Source: UBA9676 sp963741615 (GTDB lineage Bacteria > Actinomycetota > Actinomycetes > Streptosporangiales > Streptosporangiaceae). Taken from it: 64,000 bases of DNA. The notes below the pieces were generated by a model. That model searched no databases. It saw nothing but the letters and a program-made list of their open reading frames with translations, and was not told the origin of the DNA. Positions within the stretch are counted from its first letter, which is position 1. Each line of letters begins with the position of its first letter. This document shows, in pieces, positions 52,584 through 61,522 of this stretch. Made by a program: the position numbers and the translations under genes. The stretch spans positions 248,001 through 312,000 of the forward strand of contig CAVUIU010000030.1 of the NCBI GenBank assembly GCA_963741615.1. The letters are read 5' to 3'.

Positions 52584-53959
52584 TCAGGGCAGGGTCCACA
52601 GGTGTACCTCGCCGCCTGTGAGGGAACCGTCGGCCACGATGCGGCCGCCCGGGGCCAGGATCGGCTGGGCGTCGCTGACGTCGCGGAAGATGGTGGTGAG
52701 GTCGCTGAGGGTACCCAGCCGGCCACCTGGCGGGTGAATACCGTGTCGCGGGCCGCCGTGCTGGGATACGTCTCGGGGCGGTTGACCACGACCGTCAGGG
52801 CGTGCCCGTCCGGGGTGAAGCCCGCCGCGTAGGCGGCGGGGACTCTGCAGCCGGGGCCGGGGCCGCAGGGGTTGGCCGGGGTGTCCCCGCCGCCGGGGAA
52901 CCGCGCGCTGGCCAGGATGCCGGGGCGCGTGGTGACGCGGGCCGGGCGGCCCGGGCCGGTCACGCGGAACACCAGCACGCTGCCGTGGTAAGTCACGCCG
53001 GCCAGCAGGTTCCCGCGGGGGGAGAACGCGAGCGCCGCGAAGTAGTCGCGCGGGCCGGCCAGGCTGGCGATGCGGGTGGCACGGGCCGGGCGGGCCACGT
53101 TCCACACGGTGACCTGGTCGCTGCCGGACACGCTGGCCAGCATCCGCCCGTCCGGGGAGAACACGAGGTCGCCCTGGCCTACCCCGAACGGCACCGGGCC
53201 CGGGTTGTCCGACCGGAGCGGGGCGGCGGCCAGGCTGCGCAGCAGACGGGGCCGGGCCGGGTCGGCCACGTTCCACAGGACCAGCCCGGTGGTGGAGGCG
53301 GCGGCCAGGATGCGGCCGTCGGGGGAGAACGCCTCGCCCCACAGCGCGCCGGACAAGCCGGCGGACAGCACCGCCAGCCGGGCCGGGTGCCGCGGGCGGG
53401 TCACGTTCCACAGGGCCGCCTGGGCCCGGCCGCCGAACGCGTTCGTGGCCACGGTAGCGCCGTCCGGCGAGATCGTAGCGGGACTCCCGCCCTCGAACAC
53501 CGACAGCCGCCGCGGCCGGGCCTGGTCGGTGACGTCCCACAGGGTGCTGGTGGCCTCCCAGGGCGGCCCGATGGTGGCGCTGACCAGGATGCGCTGATCG
53601 CGTGAGAACGCGATGGCCCCCACGCTATCGCTGCCTGACGGCTGCCATCTGCTTTCCCTGATGGCTCGGGGGACCATGGGAAGGATCACGAGCGCGGGAA
53701 GGCCGACGGCTGCGGCGGCGATGACGGCGACGGCTCGCTTCGCGTCCCTGCTCAGGTGGGGCATGAGGCGGATCTGCATCCGGTAGTCCGGGTCCAGGTG
53801 GGTGCTCAGGGCGCCGCCGGCCAGGCTGAGGACGGTCCACGGCCCCGCGTGGTGCTGGTCGAGCACGTCGAGCAGTTCCGTGGCGTAGCGCTGCTTCCAG
53901 CGGCGCGGGTAGCAGCCGACCACGGCGCGGGACAGCCGGTCGGCCAGGGCAGGCTTCAT
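52584..53959 (-). CDS. Membrane-anchored WD40-type propeller protein, frameshifted near 52720
   Basis: About 458 aa after repair. N-terminal helical region (ADRLSRAVVGCYPRRWKQRY), one TM segment (about 78-100), then WD40-like blades each containing AFSPDGRxLA and TLWDV/TVWNV motifs. As read the frame loses register at VFTRQVAG; one extra base in the GG/CC run at 52716-52723 restores GTLSDLTTIFRDVSDAQPIL and a final blade ending VHLWTLP at 52584. Otherwise it runs on to 52451 as nonsense. It lies 7 bp behind the padR gene, so it is probably PadR-controlled. Likely a scaffold or sensor outside the membrane. Confidence 0.8.
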
Positions 53960-53966
53960 CGCGGGC

Positions 53967-54284
53967 TCAGGCAGTGGCGGTGCGCTGGTGGCCGACGCGG
54001 ACGATCTGCTGCATCGACCGCAGTTGCTCGGCCAGGACCTCCTGGCCGGCGGCGGTGATCTCATACGGGCGGCGGCGCTCGCCGGGGGCCAGCGGCCGGA
54101 TCCAGCCACGGCGCTCCAGCCGGGACAGCGCGCCGTACAGGGTGCCCGGCTCCATGCCGACGCCGCTGAACGCGCTGATGTCGGTCATGATCGCGTAGCC
54201 GTGCTTAGGGCCGTCAGACAGGCTGGTCAAGATCAGCAGCGACGGATCGGCGAACCGGCCCAGGCCATCGAACTTACCGTGCAT
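53967..54284 (-). CDS. PadR-family transcriptional regulator
   Basis: 105 aa: winged-helix PadR domain with DPSLLILTSLSDGPKHGYAI, GTLYGALSRLERRGWI and RRRPYEITAAGQEVL. Short PadR type (no long C-terminal domain). A symmetric site lies 29 bp upstream of its ATG, consistent with autorepression. It is followed directly by the propeller gene. Confidence 0.93.
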   Translation of the reverse strand: MHGKFDGLGRFADPSLLILTSLSDGPKHGYAIMTDISAFSGVGMEPGTLYGALSRLERRGWIRPLAPGERRRPYEITAAGQEVLAEQLRSMQQIVRVGHQRTATA

Positions 54285-54312
54285 CCAGCACCTCGCTTAC
54301 TCATCACCGCTT

Positions 54313-54325
54313 ACTACACTGTAGT
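54313..54325. promoter_or_regulatory. Candidate PadR operator
   Basis: ACTACA-C-TGTAGT: perfect 6-bp arms around one base, inside an AT-richer patch, about 29 bp before the padR ATG. Short dyads of this type around the promoter are how PadR proteins repress their own operons. Assignment by position. Confidence 0.6.
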
Positions 54326-54402
54326 GAATAGCGCACCGTCCCGGGCTCTGTCAATCCCCCAGCCCGCCCTGTGACAGCGGCGGACGACGGCGCACCGGCC
54401 GG

Positions 54403-54768
54403 TCACGGACCGGGCACCACGCGGATGGCCTTCAGCGCAGCGGGAGCATCGGCTGCCAGGCGGGCCACCAGCCGGGAGACCACCGGGTCCGAAGCCACCG
54501 GCCCGAACAGCTCCGGCTCGCAGCGCAGCACCGCCACATCCGCCAGGCAGTCCCCGCCCAGCGCCAGCGCCACCGTCAGATCGGTGACGATCTTCCCGGG
54601 GCTGTGCACCGCCCGCCCGGGCCGCCACCGTTCCAGCGCCTCCTCCAGGCCCCGGTCCAGGCCCGCGGCCCGCATCGTGCGGGTCAGCAGCAGGCCACCG
54701 GCCTGGGAGACGATTCCGGCGCCGTCAGCGGACACCATGATCTTGCGATTGCGGGCAGCAAGATACAC
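54403..54768 (-). mobile_element. IS1380-family transposase, N-terminal fragment
   Basis: 121-aa piece: ADGAGIVSQAGGLLLTRTMR, then PGKIVTDLTVALALGGDCLA and DVAVLRCEPELFG are the N-terminal part of IS1380-type DDE transposases (normally about 450 aa). It stops at 54403 after RVVPGP, so the catalytic core is gone. A matching IR lies just upstream (54773-54841). Confidence 0.75.
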
Positions 54769-54772
54769 GCGG

Positions 54773-54841
54773 AAAGTGCCTTTCGAACTGGCAGGGACAG
54801 GACCCTAAGCAAGCCCTATCCTTCCAGGTCAAAGGCACTTT
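54773..54841. repeat. Perfect 11-bp inverted repeat beside the IS1380 fragment
   Basis: AAAGTGCCTTT (54773-54783) and AAAGGCACTTT (54831-54841) are exact complements; a further 6 of 7 inner bases pair (ACTGG with CCAGG) around a one-base bulge. It sits immediately upstream of the transposase fragment. It may be the hairpin that guards IS expression or terminal-repeat debris. Confidence 0.75.
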
Positions 54842-54849
54842 TCGTGTTT

Positions 54850-55256
54850 AAACGATCAAGCTGGGACCCGCCGCCAGACGAAAGCCCGAGGCTAACGCCT
54901 TTGATCAGGTTCCCATCACACAGGCGGGGATCTATGCGCAGGGCGGCTCTGTCACCGGCGTCTACGCCACCAGCGACACCGGTACGGCAGTAATCGCCTC
55001 GGGTAACGAGATCGGTATCCAAGCGGAGGGAACTGTCGGGGTGACCGTCAGCGGTTCCACCGGCCCCAGCGTAAACGCTACCAGTATTGGCGAGATCGCC
55101 GTGGAAGGCAGCAGTCAGACGGCCCCCGGGGTTCAAGGCAGCAGCCTCGCCTTTGGTGCCCGGCCCGCCCGGCACGTACATGAGCGTGCCCGGGGACGCG
55201 GGGGTGGCCGCCGTGCGGGGTGCCAAGCCCGCTCACCCGTGGCAGGGTTCGGTTGA
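54850..55256 (+). pseudogene. Remnant of a repetitive GVY-type protein
   Basis: A plus-strand frame with no start codon reads AGIYAQGGSVTGVYATSDTG, TAVIASGNEIGIQAEGTVGV and TVSGSTGPSVNATSIGEIAV. The regular G(V/I)xA(x)S/E pattern resembles long repetitive surface or phage-tail-like proteins. It degenerates after about 55140. Upstream it is cut by a stop near 54850, next to the IS1380 debris. The opposite strand is also open but has no pattern. Confidence 0.45.
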
Positions 55257-55613
55257 GCGGCCCGGTGACCGCACGGCGGGCTTCGCCATCCAGCCCGGCA
55301 TCCCGGCGCGGCAGGCCCGGCATTGGCACGAACAAGGACGGCAAGCGGATGGGCTGGCGCTGGTGCCCGGGTGACCGTTCAGCGGCTACTTGTTGACTTG
55401 CCTTAGGACCGGTGCCTGGCGAGGCTCGGTCTAGGTGCCCGGTTCGTCGCTCTCATTGCGGCTGCCCACGCTGGTCGTGTGGCTCTCATTTGGCCTGCGC
55501 GGACCGGGCGCCGCGGTGAGCGGGGAGAGGCTCAAGAGGGGTTTGCCCAGCTCGAAGTAGCGGTGCCCTCCTGGCTCGGCAAGAACAGCATGATCGAGTA
55601 GGAGGGACTGGAG
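55257..55613 (+). other. IS110 left flank; possible bridge-RNA region
   Basis: 357 bp without a gene. The part from about 55430 to 55613 directly precedes the IS110 recombinase. In the IS110 group the non-coding left end encodes the bridge RNA that guides target choice. This stretch has GC-rich self-complementary pieces (for example GCGGACCGGGCGCCGCGG) but I cannot fold it here. Assignment is from family knowledge, not from a detected structure. Confidence 0.35.
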
Positions 55614-56840
55614 ATGAGCCAGGTGATCATCGGGATGGACCCGCACAAGCGTTCGGCCACGATCGAGGTCATGACCAGCGATGAGACCGTCGTTGGCGGG
55701 GGCCGGTATGGCACTGATGTGGCCGGGTACCGGGCGATGCTGGCGGAGGCGCGGCAGTGGCCGGAACGGACCTGGGCGATCGAGGGATGCCAGGGCATCG
55801 GCCGGCATATCGCGCACCGGCTGCTGGCCGCGGGAGAACATGTGGTGGATGTGCCGCCCAAGCTGTCGGCCCGCACCCGGGTGTTCGCCACCGGGCAGGG
55901 CCGTAAGACCGACGCCACCGACGCGCACTCGGTGGCGCTGGCCGCCACCCGGATGCCCGGCCTGCGTCAGGTGGTCGATGACCAGCAGCTGGCGGTGCTG
56001 CGGATCCTGGCCGACCGCCGCCGGTCGCTGGGTGAAGACCACACCCGGATGGTCTCCCAGCTGCATCAGCTGCTGCTTGAGCTCATCCCCGGCGGGGCCA
56101 AGAAGGACCTGTCCGCGGCCCAGGCCAAGGCGCTGCTCGCCCGGGTCCGCCCCCGCGGTGCCGCGGGCAAAGCCCGCCGCCGGGTCGCCGCCGAGCTGAT
56201 CAGCGACCTGGAACGCATCTACCAGCGCAAGAAGGAGGCGAACAAGGAACTCAATGCGCTGCTCGCCGCCACCGGCACCACCCTGACTGATCTGCACGGG
56301 ATCGGCCCCTCCGGCGCTGCCCGGCTGCTGGCCGAGGTCGGCGAGGTGACCCGGTTCCCCACCAAGGCGCACTTCGCCTCCTGGGATGGCACCGCGCCGA
56401 TCGACGCCTCCTCCGGTGACCAGATCCGGCACCGGCTGTCGAGGGGCGGGAACCGGCAGATCAACCGGGTGCTGCACATCATGGCCGTCGTCCAGCTCCG
56501 CAACCCCACCGAGGGCCGCGCCTACTACGACCGCAAAGTCGCCGCCGGGAAGACACCCCGCGAAGCGATGCGCGCCCTCAAACGCCGGCTGTCTGACATC
56601 GTCTATCACCAGATGATCACCGACGCCCGGGCAAAAGGAACGGGCCCGGGAGGACACCTGGGGGCGGCTACTGGCTCCAGCGCGGCCGGCTTGCACCCCA
56701 GCGCCGGCACTTCGGAGAAGTCACTTCCCGGACCCGCCACCGACGACCTTACGCCAGGAAAGCCAGCCCATTCTCCTGGCCGCTCCCGGCACTTTCCGTC
56801 GGCGCCGGACCGCAGACGACGTCAAGCGCAGTCTGCTTGA
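55614..56840 (+). CDS. IS110-family transposase (DEDD recombinase)
   Basis: 408 aa, apparently intact. The N-terminal RuvC-like DEDD residues are D9 (IGMDPHKRSA), E57 (WAIEGCQG), D100 and D103 (KTDATDAHS). The C-terminal Transposase_20 domain has LHGIGPSGAARLLAEVGEV, then a serine pair (S266/S267) in APIDASSGDQIRHRLSRGGN, the likely nucleophile region. The last ~70 residues (after about 340) are Pro/Gly/Ser-rich and unlike the family, so the domain may end earlier. AGGAGGGACTGGAG precedes the ATG. Confidence 0.92.
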   Translation: MSQVIIGMDPHKRSATIEVMTSDETVVGGGRYGTDVAGYRAMLAEARQWPERTWAIEGCQGIGRHIAHRLLAAGEHVVDVPPKLSARTRVFATGQGRKTDATDAHSVALAATRMPGLRQVVDDQQLAVLRILADRRRSLGEDHTRMVSQLHQLLLELIPGGAKKDLSAAQAKALLARVRPRGAAGKARRRVAAELISDLERIYQRKKEANKELNALLAATGTTLTDLHGIGPSGAARLLAEVGEVTRFPTKAHFASWDGTAPIDASSGDQIRHRLSRGGNRQINRVLHIMAVVQLRNPTEGRAYYDRKVAAGKTPREAMRALKRRLSDIVYHQMITDARAKGTGPGGHLGAATGSSAAGLHPSAGTSEKSLPGPATDDLTPGKPAHSPGRSRHFPSAPDRRRRQAQSA

Positions 56841-57097
56841 CGACGTCGAGGACCGGGGCACACTATCCAGGCCGGGAATGACCCTCTTGACACAGAGGGG
56901 AGCCAGATGTGCCTGCCGTCCTGGCCGGGCGCATCTTCACCGCACCTGCCCTGCCTGACGATGATGCGGACGGCGACGGCAGCATGGCCGATGACGGCCC
57001 CTGGCACGATTAGCTGGTTTCCCGGGTGCCCTCACGGCAGCGGGCATGGGGGGTTGTGACCAGCGGGGGAGCGTCCGGATGCTTGTGGCTGGGCCTG

Positions 57098-57671
57098 CTA
57101 CGTTCTCCGTTCGGCCAGCGTCAGAAACGCTCCTGAGCTGGAGCGACTATCCCCCACGGCTGTGCACGTGGTGGCCGATGTGCACGACACCCCCGCCAGC
57201 TGGGATTCGCCCAAGGTGGGGGTGGGCTGAATATTCCAGCTGGACCCGTTCCAGCCCTCGGCCAATGTAGTTGTAGAACCGGATTGAGAATTTTGAGAAT
57301 TCCCGACGGCTGTGCAAATAGTGCCCGACCAGCAGTTCACCCCAGCCAGAACACCAATCTGGCCAGCCGGGTCTGGGACAGACTGCATCTTCCAGGCGGT
57401 GCCGTTCCAGCGCTCGGCCAGTGCGCCAGACCGGGTGGGGGTGGTAATCGCGCCAACGGCGGTGCATGCACTGGCCGACGTACACGACACACCGGTCAAG
57501 AGGCTGCCCAAAGTCCCGGCGGGCAAGGAAAGGGACTGGACCTTCCAGCTAGTGCCATTCCAGCGTTCAGCCAGCGGCAGGCTGTCATCAAAGCTGTTTT
57601 CGTATCTCCCGACAGCGACACAGTTGGTGGCCGTGGTGCATGCTACCGCGAACAGGGCATTAATACTTGGA
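57098..57671 (-). pseudogene. Secreted repeat protein, distal part (separated by IS256)
   Basis: Continues in frame from the gene start at 59734 once the IS256 copy is removed: VQSTPNPG joins to PSINALFAVACTTATNCVAV. It holds three or so ~50-residue repeats with the cores LAERWNGTSWKVQS and GVSCTSASACTAVG. It ends LTLAERRT at 57098, in the middle of a repeat core, so the 3' end also looks truncated. No promoter or start of its own. Confidence 0.8.
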
Positions 57672-57730
57672 CCCGGGTTGGGGAGGTTGTCCCGAGTTCC
57701 GTGGAACTTCGGTGGCGGCCCCTTTGATCA

Positions 57731-58495
57731 TCAGGCTGCCTTCTGGCCCTCATTCTGGCTTACGGCGGTGACATTCTTGAAGTGCGCGTCGAGCGCGGCG
57801 CGGAGCTTCGGCAGGTGCAGGTGACCGTTGACGCGCCGGAACTGGTGGCCCGCCTCGATCATCCCGGCGGCGCACCAGCGCAGCGCCATCGTGCCGTCCC
57901 GCCACCGCTTGACGTTCTTGGAGTGCTCCCGGCAGATTTCGATCATGGATTCGATGGTGTTCGTGGAGCGGAGCGTGCGTGCCAGGGTGGGCGGCACGCC
58001 CAGCCGCAAGATGGTCAGGGTCTCGGCCATGCCCTCCCGCAGCGATGCCGCGGCGCCGGGGTGGGTTTTGTCCAGCTCGGCCGCCAGTGCGGTCAGCAGC
58101 CCCTCGGCCTTCAGCGCTGATTCGGCGTGGTAGGCCTGGCGCATCCGCCGCTCGGTCACGGCCCGGAGCTTCTCGGGGAGCTTGTCCTTAACATTCCGTA
58201 TTTTGTGCTCTTGGCACCGATGGATGAGCGGCTTGTCGAACACGTCCTTCACCGCCCGTGACAGGGCCTTGGCCCCGTCCAGCACGGCGAGGATCGGCTT
58301 GGTGACATCCAGGCCGCGGTCGCGCAGCCCGGTGATCAGATCAGTGACCAGGGTCGCGTTCTCGGTCGAGCCCTCCTCCACCGCCAGCGGGTGCTTCGTG
58401 CCGTCGATGCCGATGCCCAGCGCCACCACGCAAGTGTGCTCGCCGAAGTGCACTCCGTCAACCATGAACGCGACCAGGTCCAGGTCATAAAGCAA
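57731..58495 (-). CDS. IS256 transposase, C-terminal part
   Basis: 254 aa containing the DDE core: D in FMVDGVHFGEH, D in LAVLDGAKALS, and E in RSTNTIESMIE, followed by the GHLHLPKLRAAL tail. It is +1 to the N-terminal frame and overlaps it by 11 bp at 58485-58495. The first codon read is TTG. The transposase is probably broken by a frameshift here, unless ribosomes slip. Confidence 0.85.
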   Translation of the reverse strand: MLYDLDLVAFMVDGVHFGEHTCVVALGIGIDGTKHPLAVEEGSTENATLVTDLITGLRDRGLDVTKPILAVLDGAKALSRAVKDVFDKPLIHRCQEHKIRNVKDKLPEKLRAVTERRMRQAYHAESALKAEGLLTALAAELDKTHPGAAASLREGMAETLTILRLGVPPTLARTLRSTNTIESMIEICREHSKNVKRWRDGTMALRWCAAGMIEAGHQFRRVNGHLHLPKLRAALDAHFKNVTAVSQNEGQKAA

Positions 58496-59045
58496 GGCGG
58501 CTCATCAGCTCGGCCAGCGCGGTCTCGGTGGCGGCGACGAACCGGCGCGACACCGCCGACTTGCTCACCGACGCAGCAGCGTCCTCGACGGCCTGCCCGG
58601 CTGGCTCCAGGCCGCGCACGTACCGGCGGGACGACAACCCGGCCAGCATCTTCTCCAGCGCGAGCTGCCCGAGGATCTCGGTGGAGGAGAACAGGTCATA
58701 ACTGGGCAGGTGCAGCTCCCCGGACCCGCCCGCGGCCCGGACCCGGGGCCGGGTTACCGGCAGCCGCCGCCCGCCGAGGGTGACCGACCCCGCCCCGGTG
58801 CCGTGCCGGTAACCGGCCCGGTCAGGGTCATGCTTGCCGTCCGGGCCACACAGCCTGGTCACGTCCTCGTCGAACATCGCGGCCATCACCTGCAAGCCGG
58901 TCCCGACGGCCAGGGCCAGCAGGCCCTCCTTCGCCGCCCCGGCGATCTCGCCCATCGACACGATCACCTGCTCTGGGACGGCGGCCTCCGCCGGCATCAG
59001 ATCAGGCTGGGCACGGCGGGACTTCTTCTGGTAGGTGTTGCTCAC
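58485..59045 (-). CDS. IS256 transposase, N-terminal part
   Basis: 186 aa: GEIAGAAKEGLLALAVGTGL, DPDRAGYRHGTGAGSVTLGG and SSTEILGQLALEKMLAGLSS are typical of the IS256 N-terminal region. It ends ELMSRLAL at a TGA directly before the DDE half, which lies in the +1 frame. Start ATG 59045 behind GGAGAGGGACC. Confidence 0.85.
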   Translation of the reverse strand: MSNTYQKKSRRAQPDLMPAEAAVPEQVIVSMGEIAGAAKEGLLALAVGTGLQVMAAMFDEDVTRLCGPDGKHDPDRAGYRHGTGAGSVTLGGRRLPVTRPRVRAAGGSGELHLPSYDLFSSTEILGQLALEKMLAGLSSRRYVRGLEPAGQAVEDAAASVSKSAVSRRFVAATETALAELMSRLAL

Positions 59046-59153
59046 GGCGGTCCCTCTCCTTCGGGTGTTCTTGGTCGTTCACTCGTGGCCTACCACCCGG
59101 CAGGCTCCGGGTGAGGGAACGCCACTCTCAAAGTTCTACGAAGGCCGGGACAT

Positions 59154-59734
59154 CCCGGGTTGGGGGTGGACTGAACCTTCCAGCTAGTGCCATTCCAGCG
59201 CTCGGCCAGGGTCACTTCGACGCCGGAGCCGTTTACGTACTGCCCAACCGCAGTGCAGGCAGTAGCGGACGTGCACTTCACGCCGGCCAGTTCCACAGAG
59301 GTTCCGCCCGCACGATTCGGGACAGACTGGATCTTCCAGGCGGTGCCGTTCCAGCGCTCGGCCAGTGCGCCGCTAACGGTGGTGCCAACGGCGGTGCAGG
59401 CACTGGCGGATGTGCATGACACAGCCGATAGGGAGCTGGCCTCAGCGCCGGTGGGGTTGGGGGTCGGCTGTATCACCCAGCGGGTGCCGTTCCAGCGTTC
59501 GGCCAGCGTCAGCCGCTTTTCCACGGGGGGGTTTCCCGAAAGGACGCTGTACTCCCCTACGGCGGTGCAGGCACTGGCGGACGGGCACGATACGCCGGCC
59601 AGGCGGCTGTCCGCGGCGCCGGTGGGGTTGGGAGTGGGCTGGATCACCCAGCCAGTACTGGCGCTCGCAGGGACAGCACCCCAAGTCCCCGCGCAGGCAA
59701 AAGCCATCAAGAAGATAACGAGACGCCGTGCCAT
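59154..59734 (-). pseudogene. Secreted repeat protein, N-terminal part (interrupted)
   Basis: ATG 59734 (AGGGAGGGGGAGG upstream) opens a signal peptide (RLVIFLMAFACAGTWGAVPA SA), followed by repeats with LAERWNGTRWVIQPTPNPTG and CTSASACTAVG cores. Two cysteines per repeat may form a disulfide. The frame is cut at QSTPNPG by the IS256 copy. The intact protein would have been an exported repetitive, propeller-like protein of over 400 aa. As it stands it may yield a short secreted product. Confidence 0.85.
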
Positions 59735-60323
59735 ACCTCCCCCTCCCTAGAGGTTCACACGCTTGCCCCGTCCAGTGCCTCGGCTAGACCCATCACTACG
59801 CCAATGGCGGTAACGGGACGCCGAAGGACATTCCGGTCATTCACCGGGGCCGAGTGACATCTGGTCCATTGCAGCGCCACCCTTGTTGTCAGCAGCAGGG
59901 CCAAAGGTCCCCGTCCCGGCCGCAAGGACGGCCCTTCGGCAATCGCCCAGGTTCATCGATGGCGCCAGGGCATGAGCGCACTGGAAGATTGCCTCCAGCC
60001 GTCGTGGCCACTGCCGACCTAGGCAAACTCGCCGCCGCCTGCAGTTCGTGCTGCGGCCGTACTTGGCCCCGTCCGAGTCCTGGACCGCTGCGAGGGCACT
60101 GGCCACATCCGGCGCGGCCCGCGAGCGACGCTGTGCGGCCCTGCGAATCGCATCATAGAGGCGCTGGGCGGCGGCCGGCCGCCGTAGGGCAGTGAGTGCG
60201 ATTGCTCAGGATAACCTGGCCACGGCGTCGGGGAACTCGCGGCGGGAGAAGTGCTGGGGGGCGTTGTGGTCGACACGCCGGTATGAGGGGGTAAGAGGCA
60301 CGGGCAAGGCAGTGGAGTTGATC
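59735..60323. other. Leader of the interrupted secreted gene and gap to ISAs1 relic
   Basis: 589 bp with no gene I trust. From about 59795 to 59930 it is clearly related to the region 62590-62730 upstream of the other secreted gene. Both contain an identical 19-bp stretch (CAGCAGGGCCAAAGGTCCC; here 59894-59912), about 160 bp before the start codon. The remainder toward 60323 shows no recognisable signal. Confidence 0.6.
59894..59912 (-). promoter_or_regulatory. Shared 19-bp element, copy 1
   Basis: Identical to 62691-62709 and at a similar distance from a downstream start codon (about 160 bp versus 145 bp). Read toward the gene it contains GGGACCTTTGGCCCTG, a near-palindrome similar in form to DevR/DosR-type boxes. 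Function inferred only. Confidence 0.45.
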
Positions 60324-61522
60324 ATGGCGTTTCTCACAGCTACCGGATCAGCTAGGGGGAATATGCGCGCAGCGTCATCATCGCCGGTCAACCCCGCGAT
60401 TGGCCACTTTATCGCTGATGAGCCTCACCTCGAAGAGGACCGGGTCACGATGGTAACGGTGCAGACTTGGGTGGCAGACTCGCGTGCCCGCCGGGGGATG
60501 CGCCACCGACTGGCGACGATTGTAGGCCTGGCGGTGTGCGCAGTGCTGGCCGGTGCCCGCTCGTTCACCGCGATCGCGGAGTGGGCGACCGACGCTGATG
60601 AGAGGACCCGCGCCGAGCTCGGGGTCACTGGCGTGGTGCCGTGCGAGTCCACCATCCAGCGGACCTTGCAGAGCCTAGGACGCCGATGCCTTCGACGGCT
60701 GGGCTGGCGGATGGGCGCAGCAGCGGACCGTGCCGCCGCCGGGCGGGCGCAGACTGGTGGCGGGGATGGCAAAACGTAACGCGGGTAAGCCAGCGGCGAA
60801 GAACATGGCCGACACGTGCTGACCGCGCTCGATCACGCCCACGGCGTAGTCCTGAGCCACGTCGAAGTAGGAGCGAAGACGAATGAGATCCCGAAGCTGC
60901 CAGTGCTGCTGGACCGGATAGAGCTGTCTGGGGCAATCGTCACCGCGGATGCGATGCATGCCCAGCGCGAGAACGCCGCTACCTGCTGGCGCAGCGCGAC
61001 GCGCATTAGAACCTCACCATCAAAGGCAACCAGCGCAGCCTGCATGATCAGCTCAAGGCGCTGCCCTGGCGCGAAGTCCACGTCACTAGCGACAACCGCG
61101 GCAGCGGCCATGGGAGGAACGAACGGCGCACCCTCAAAGTCACCGCCGTCGCCGCCGGGCTGACCTTTCACTACGCCGCCAAGGCGATACAGAACGTGCG
61201 ACGCCGCAGGACCTCCGAACGCAAGAAGTGATCTACCGAGACGGTGTACGCCATTACATCGCTCACCCCGGCCCAGGCCAGCCCCCAGCAGCTGGCCACC
61301 GCCGTCCGCGGCCACAGGGCCATCGAGGACCGCCTGCACTGGGTCCGCGACGTGATCTACGGCGAAGAACTCTCCCAGTCCGCACGGCCAACGGCCCCCG
61401 AGTCATGGCCACCCTGCGCAACTGGCCATCACCATCCTGCGCCTGGCCGGGGCCACGAGCATCGCCGCGGTCTGCGCCACAGAGCCGACGCGAGTAACGG
61501 CAACTTAAGATATATGAAATGA
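60324..61522 (+). mobile_element. ISAs1-family transposase relic
   Basis: Broken into several frames. Frame 1: ARRGMRHRLATIVGLAVCAV, LAGARSFTAIAEWATDADER, VPCESTIQRTLQSL, ending near GGDGKT at 60779. Frame 2 (from 60816): LTALDHAHGVVL, VEVGAKTNEIPKLPVLLDRI and IVTADAMHAQRE. Frame 3 (from 61244): YAITSLTPAQAS, QLATAVRGHRAIEDRLHWVR. All are consecutive parts of an ISAs1 (H-repeat) transposase. At least three frame breaks and an internal stop make it dead. Its right end adjoins the 3' end of the secreted gene. Confidence 0.82.

Larger units (their letters stand above)
57684..59153 (-). mobile_element. IS256-family insertion sequence
   Basis: About 1,470 bp, the normal size for the family. The ends carry imperfect inverted repeats (TTGTCCCGAGTTCCGTGGAAC at the left; ATGTCCCGGCCTTCGTAGAAC read inward from the right). 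The 12-bp sequence CCCGGGTTGGGG occurs directly on both sides (57672-57683 and 59154-59165). It would include the 8-9 bp target duplication. The element carries one transposase gene in two frames and splits a secreted-protein gene. Confidence 0.85.

Noticed and set aside
58485..58495. Programmed frameshift in the IS256 transposase
   Set aside because: The overlap lacks a clear slippery heptamer, and IS256 transposases are normally made from a single frame; a plain frameshift mutation is more likely.
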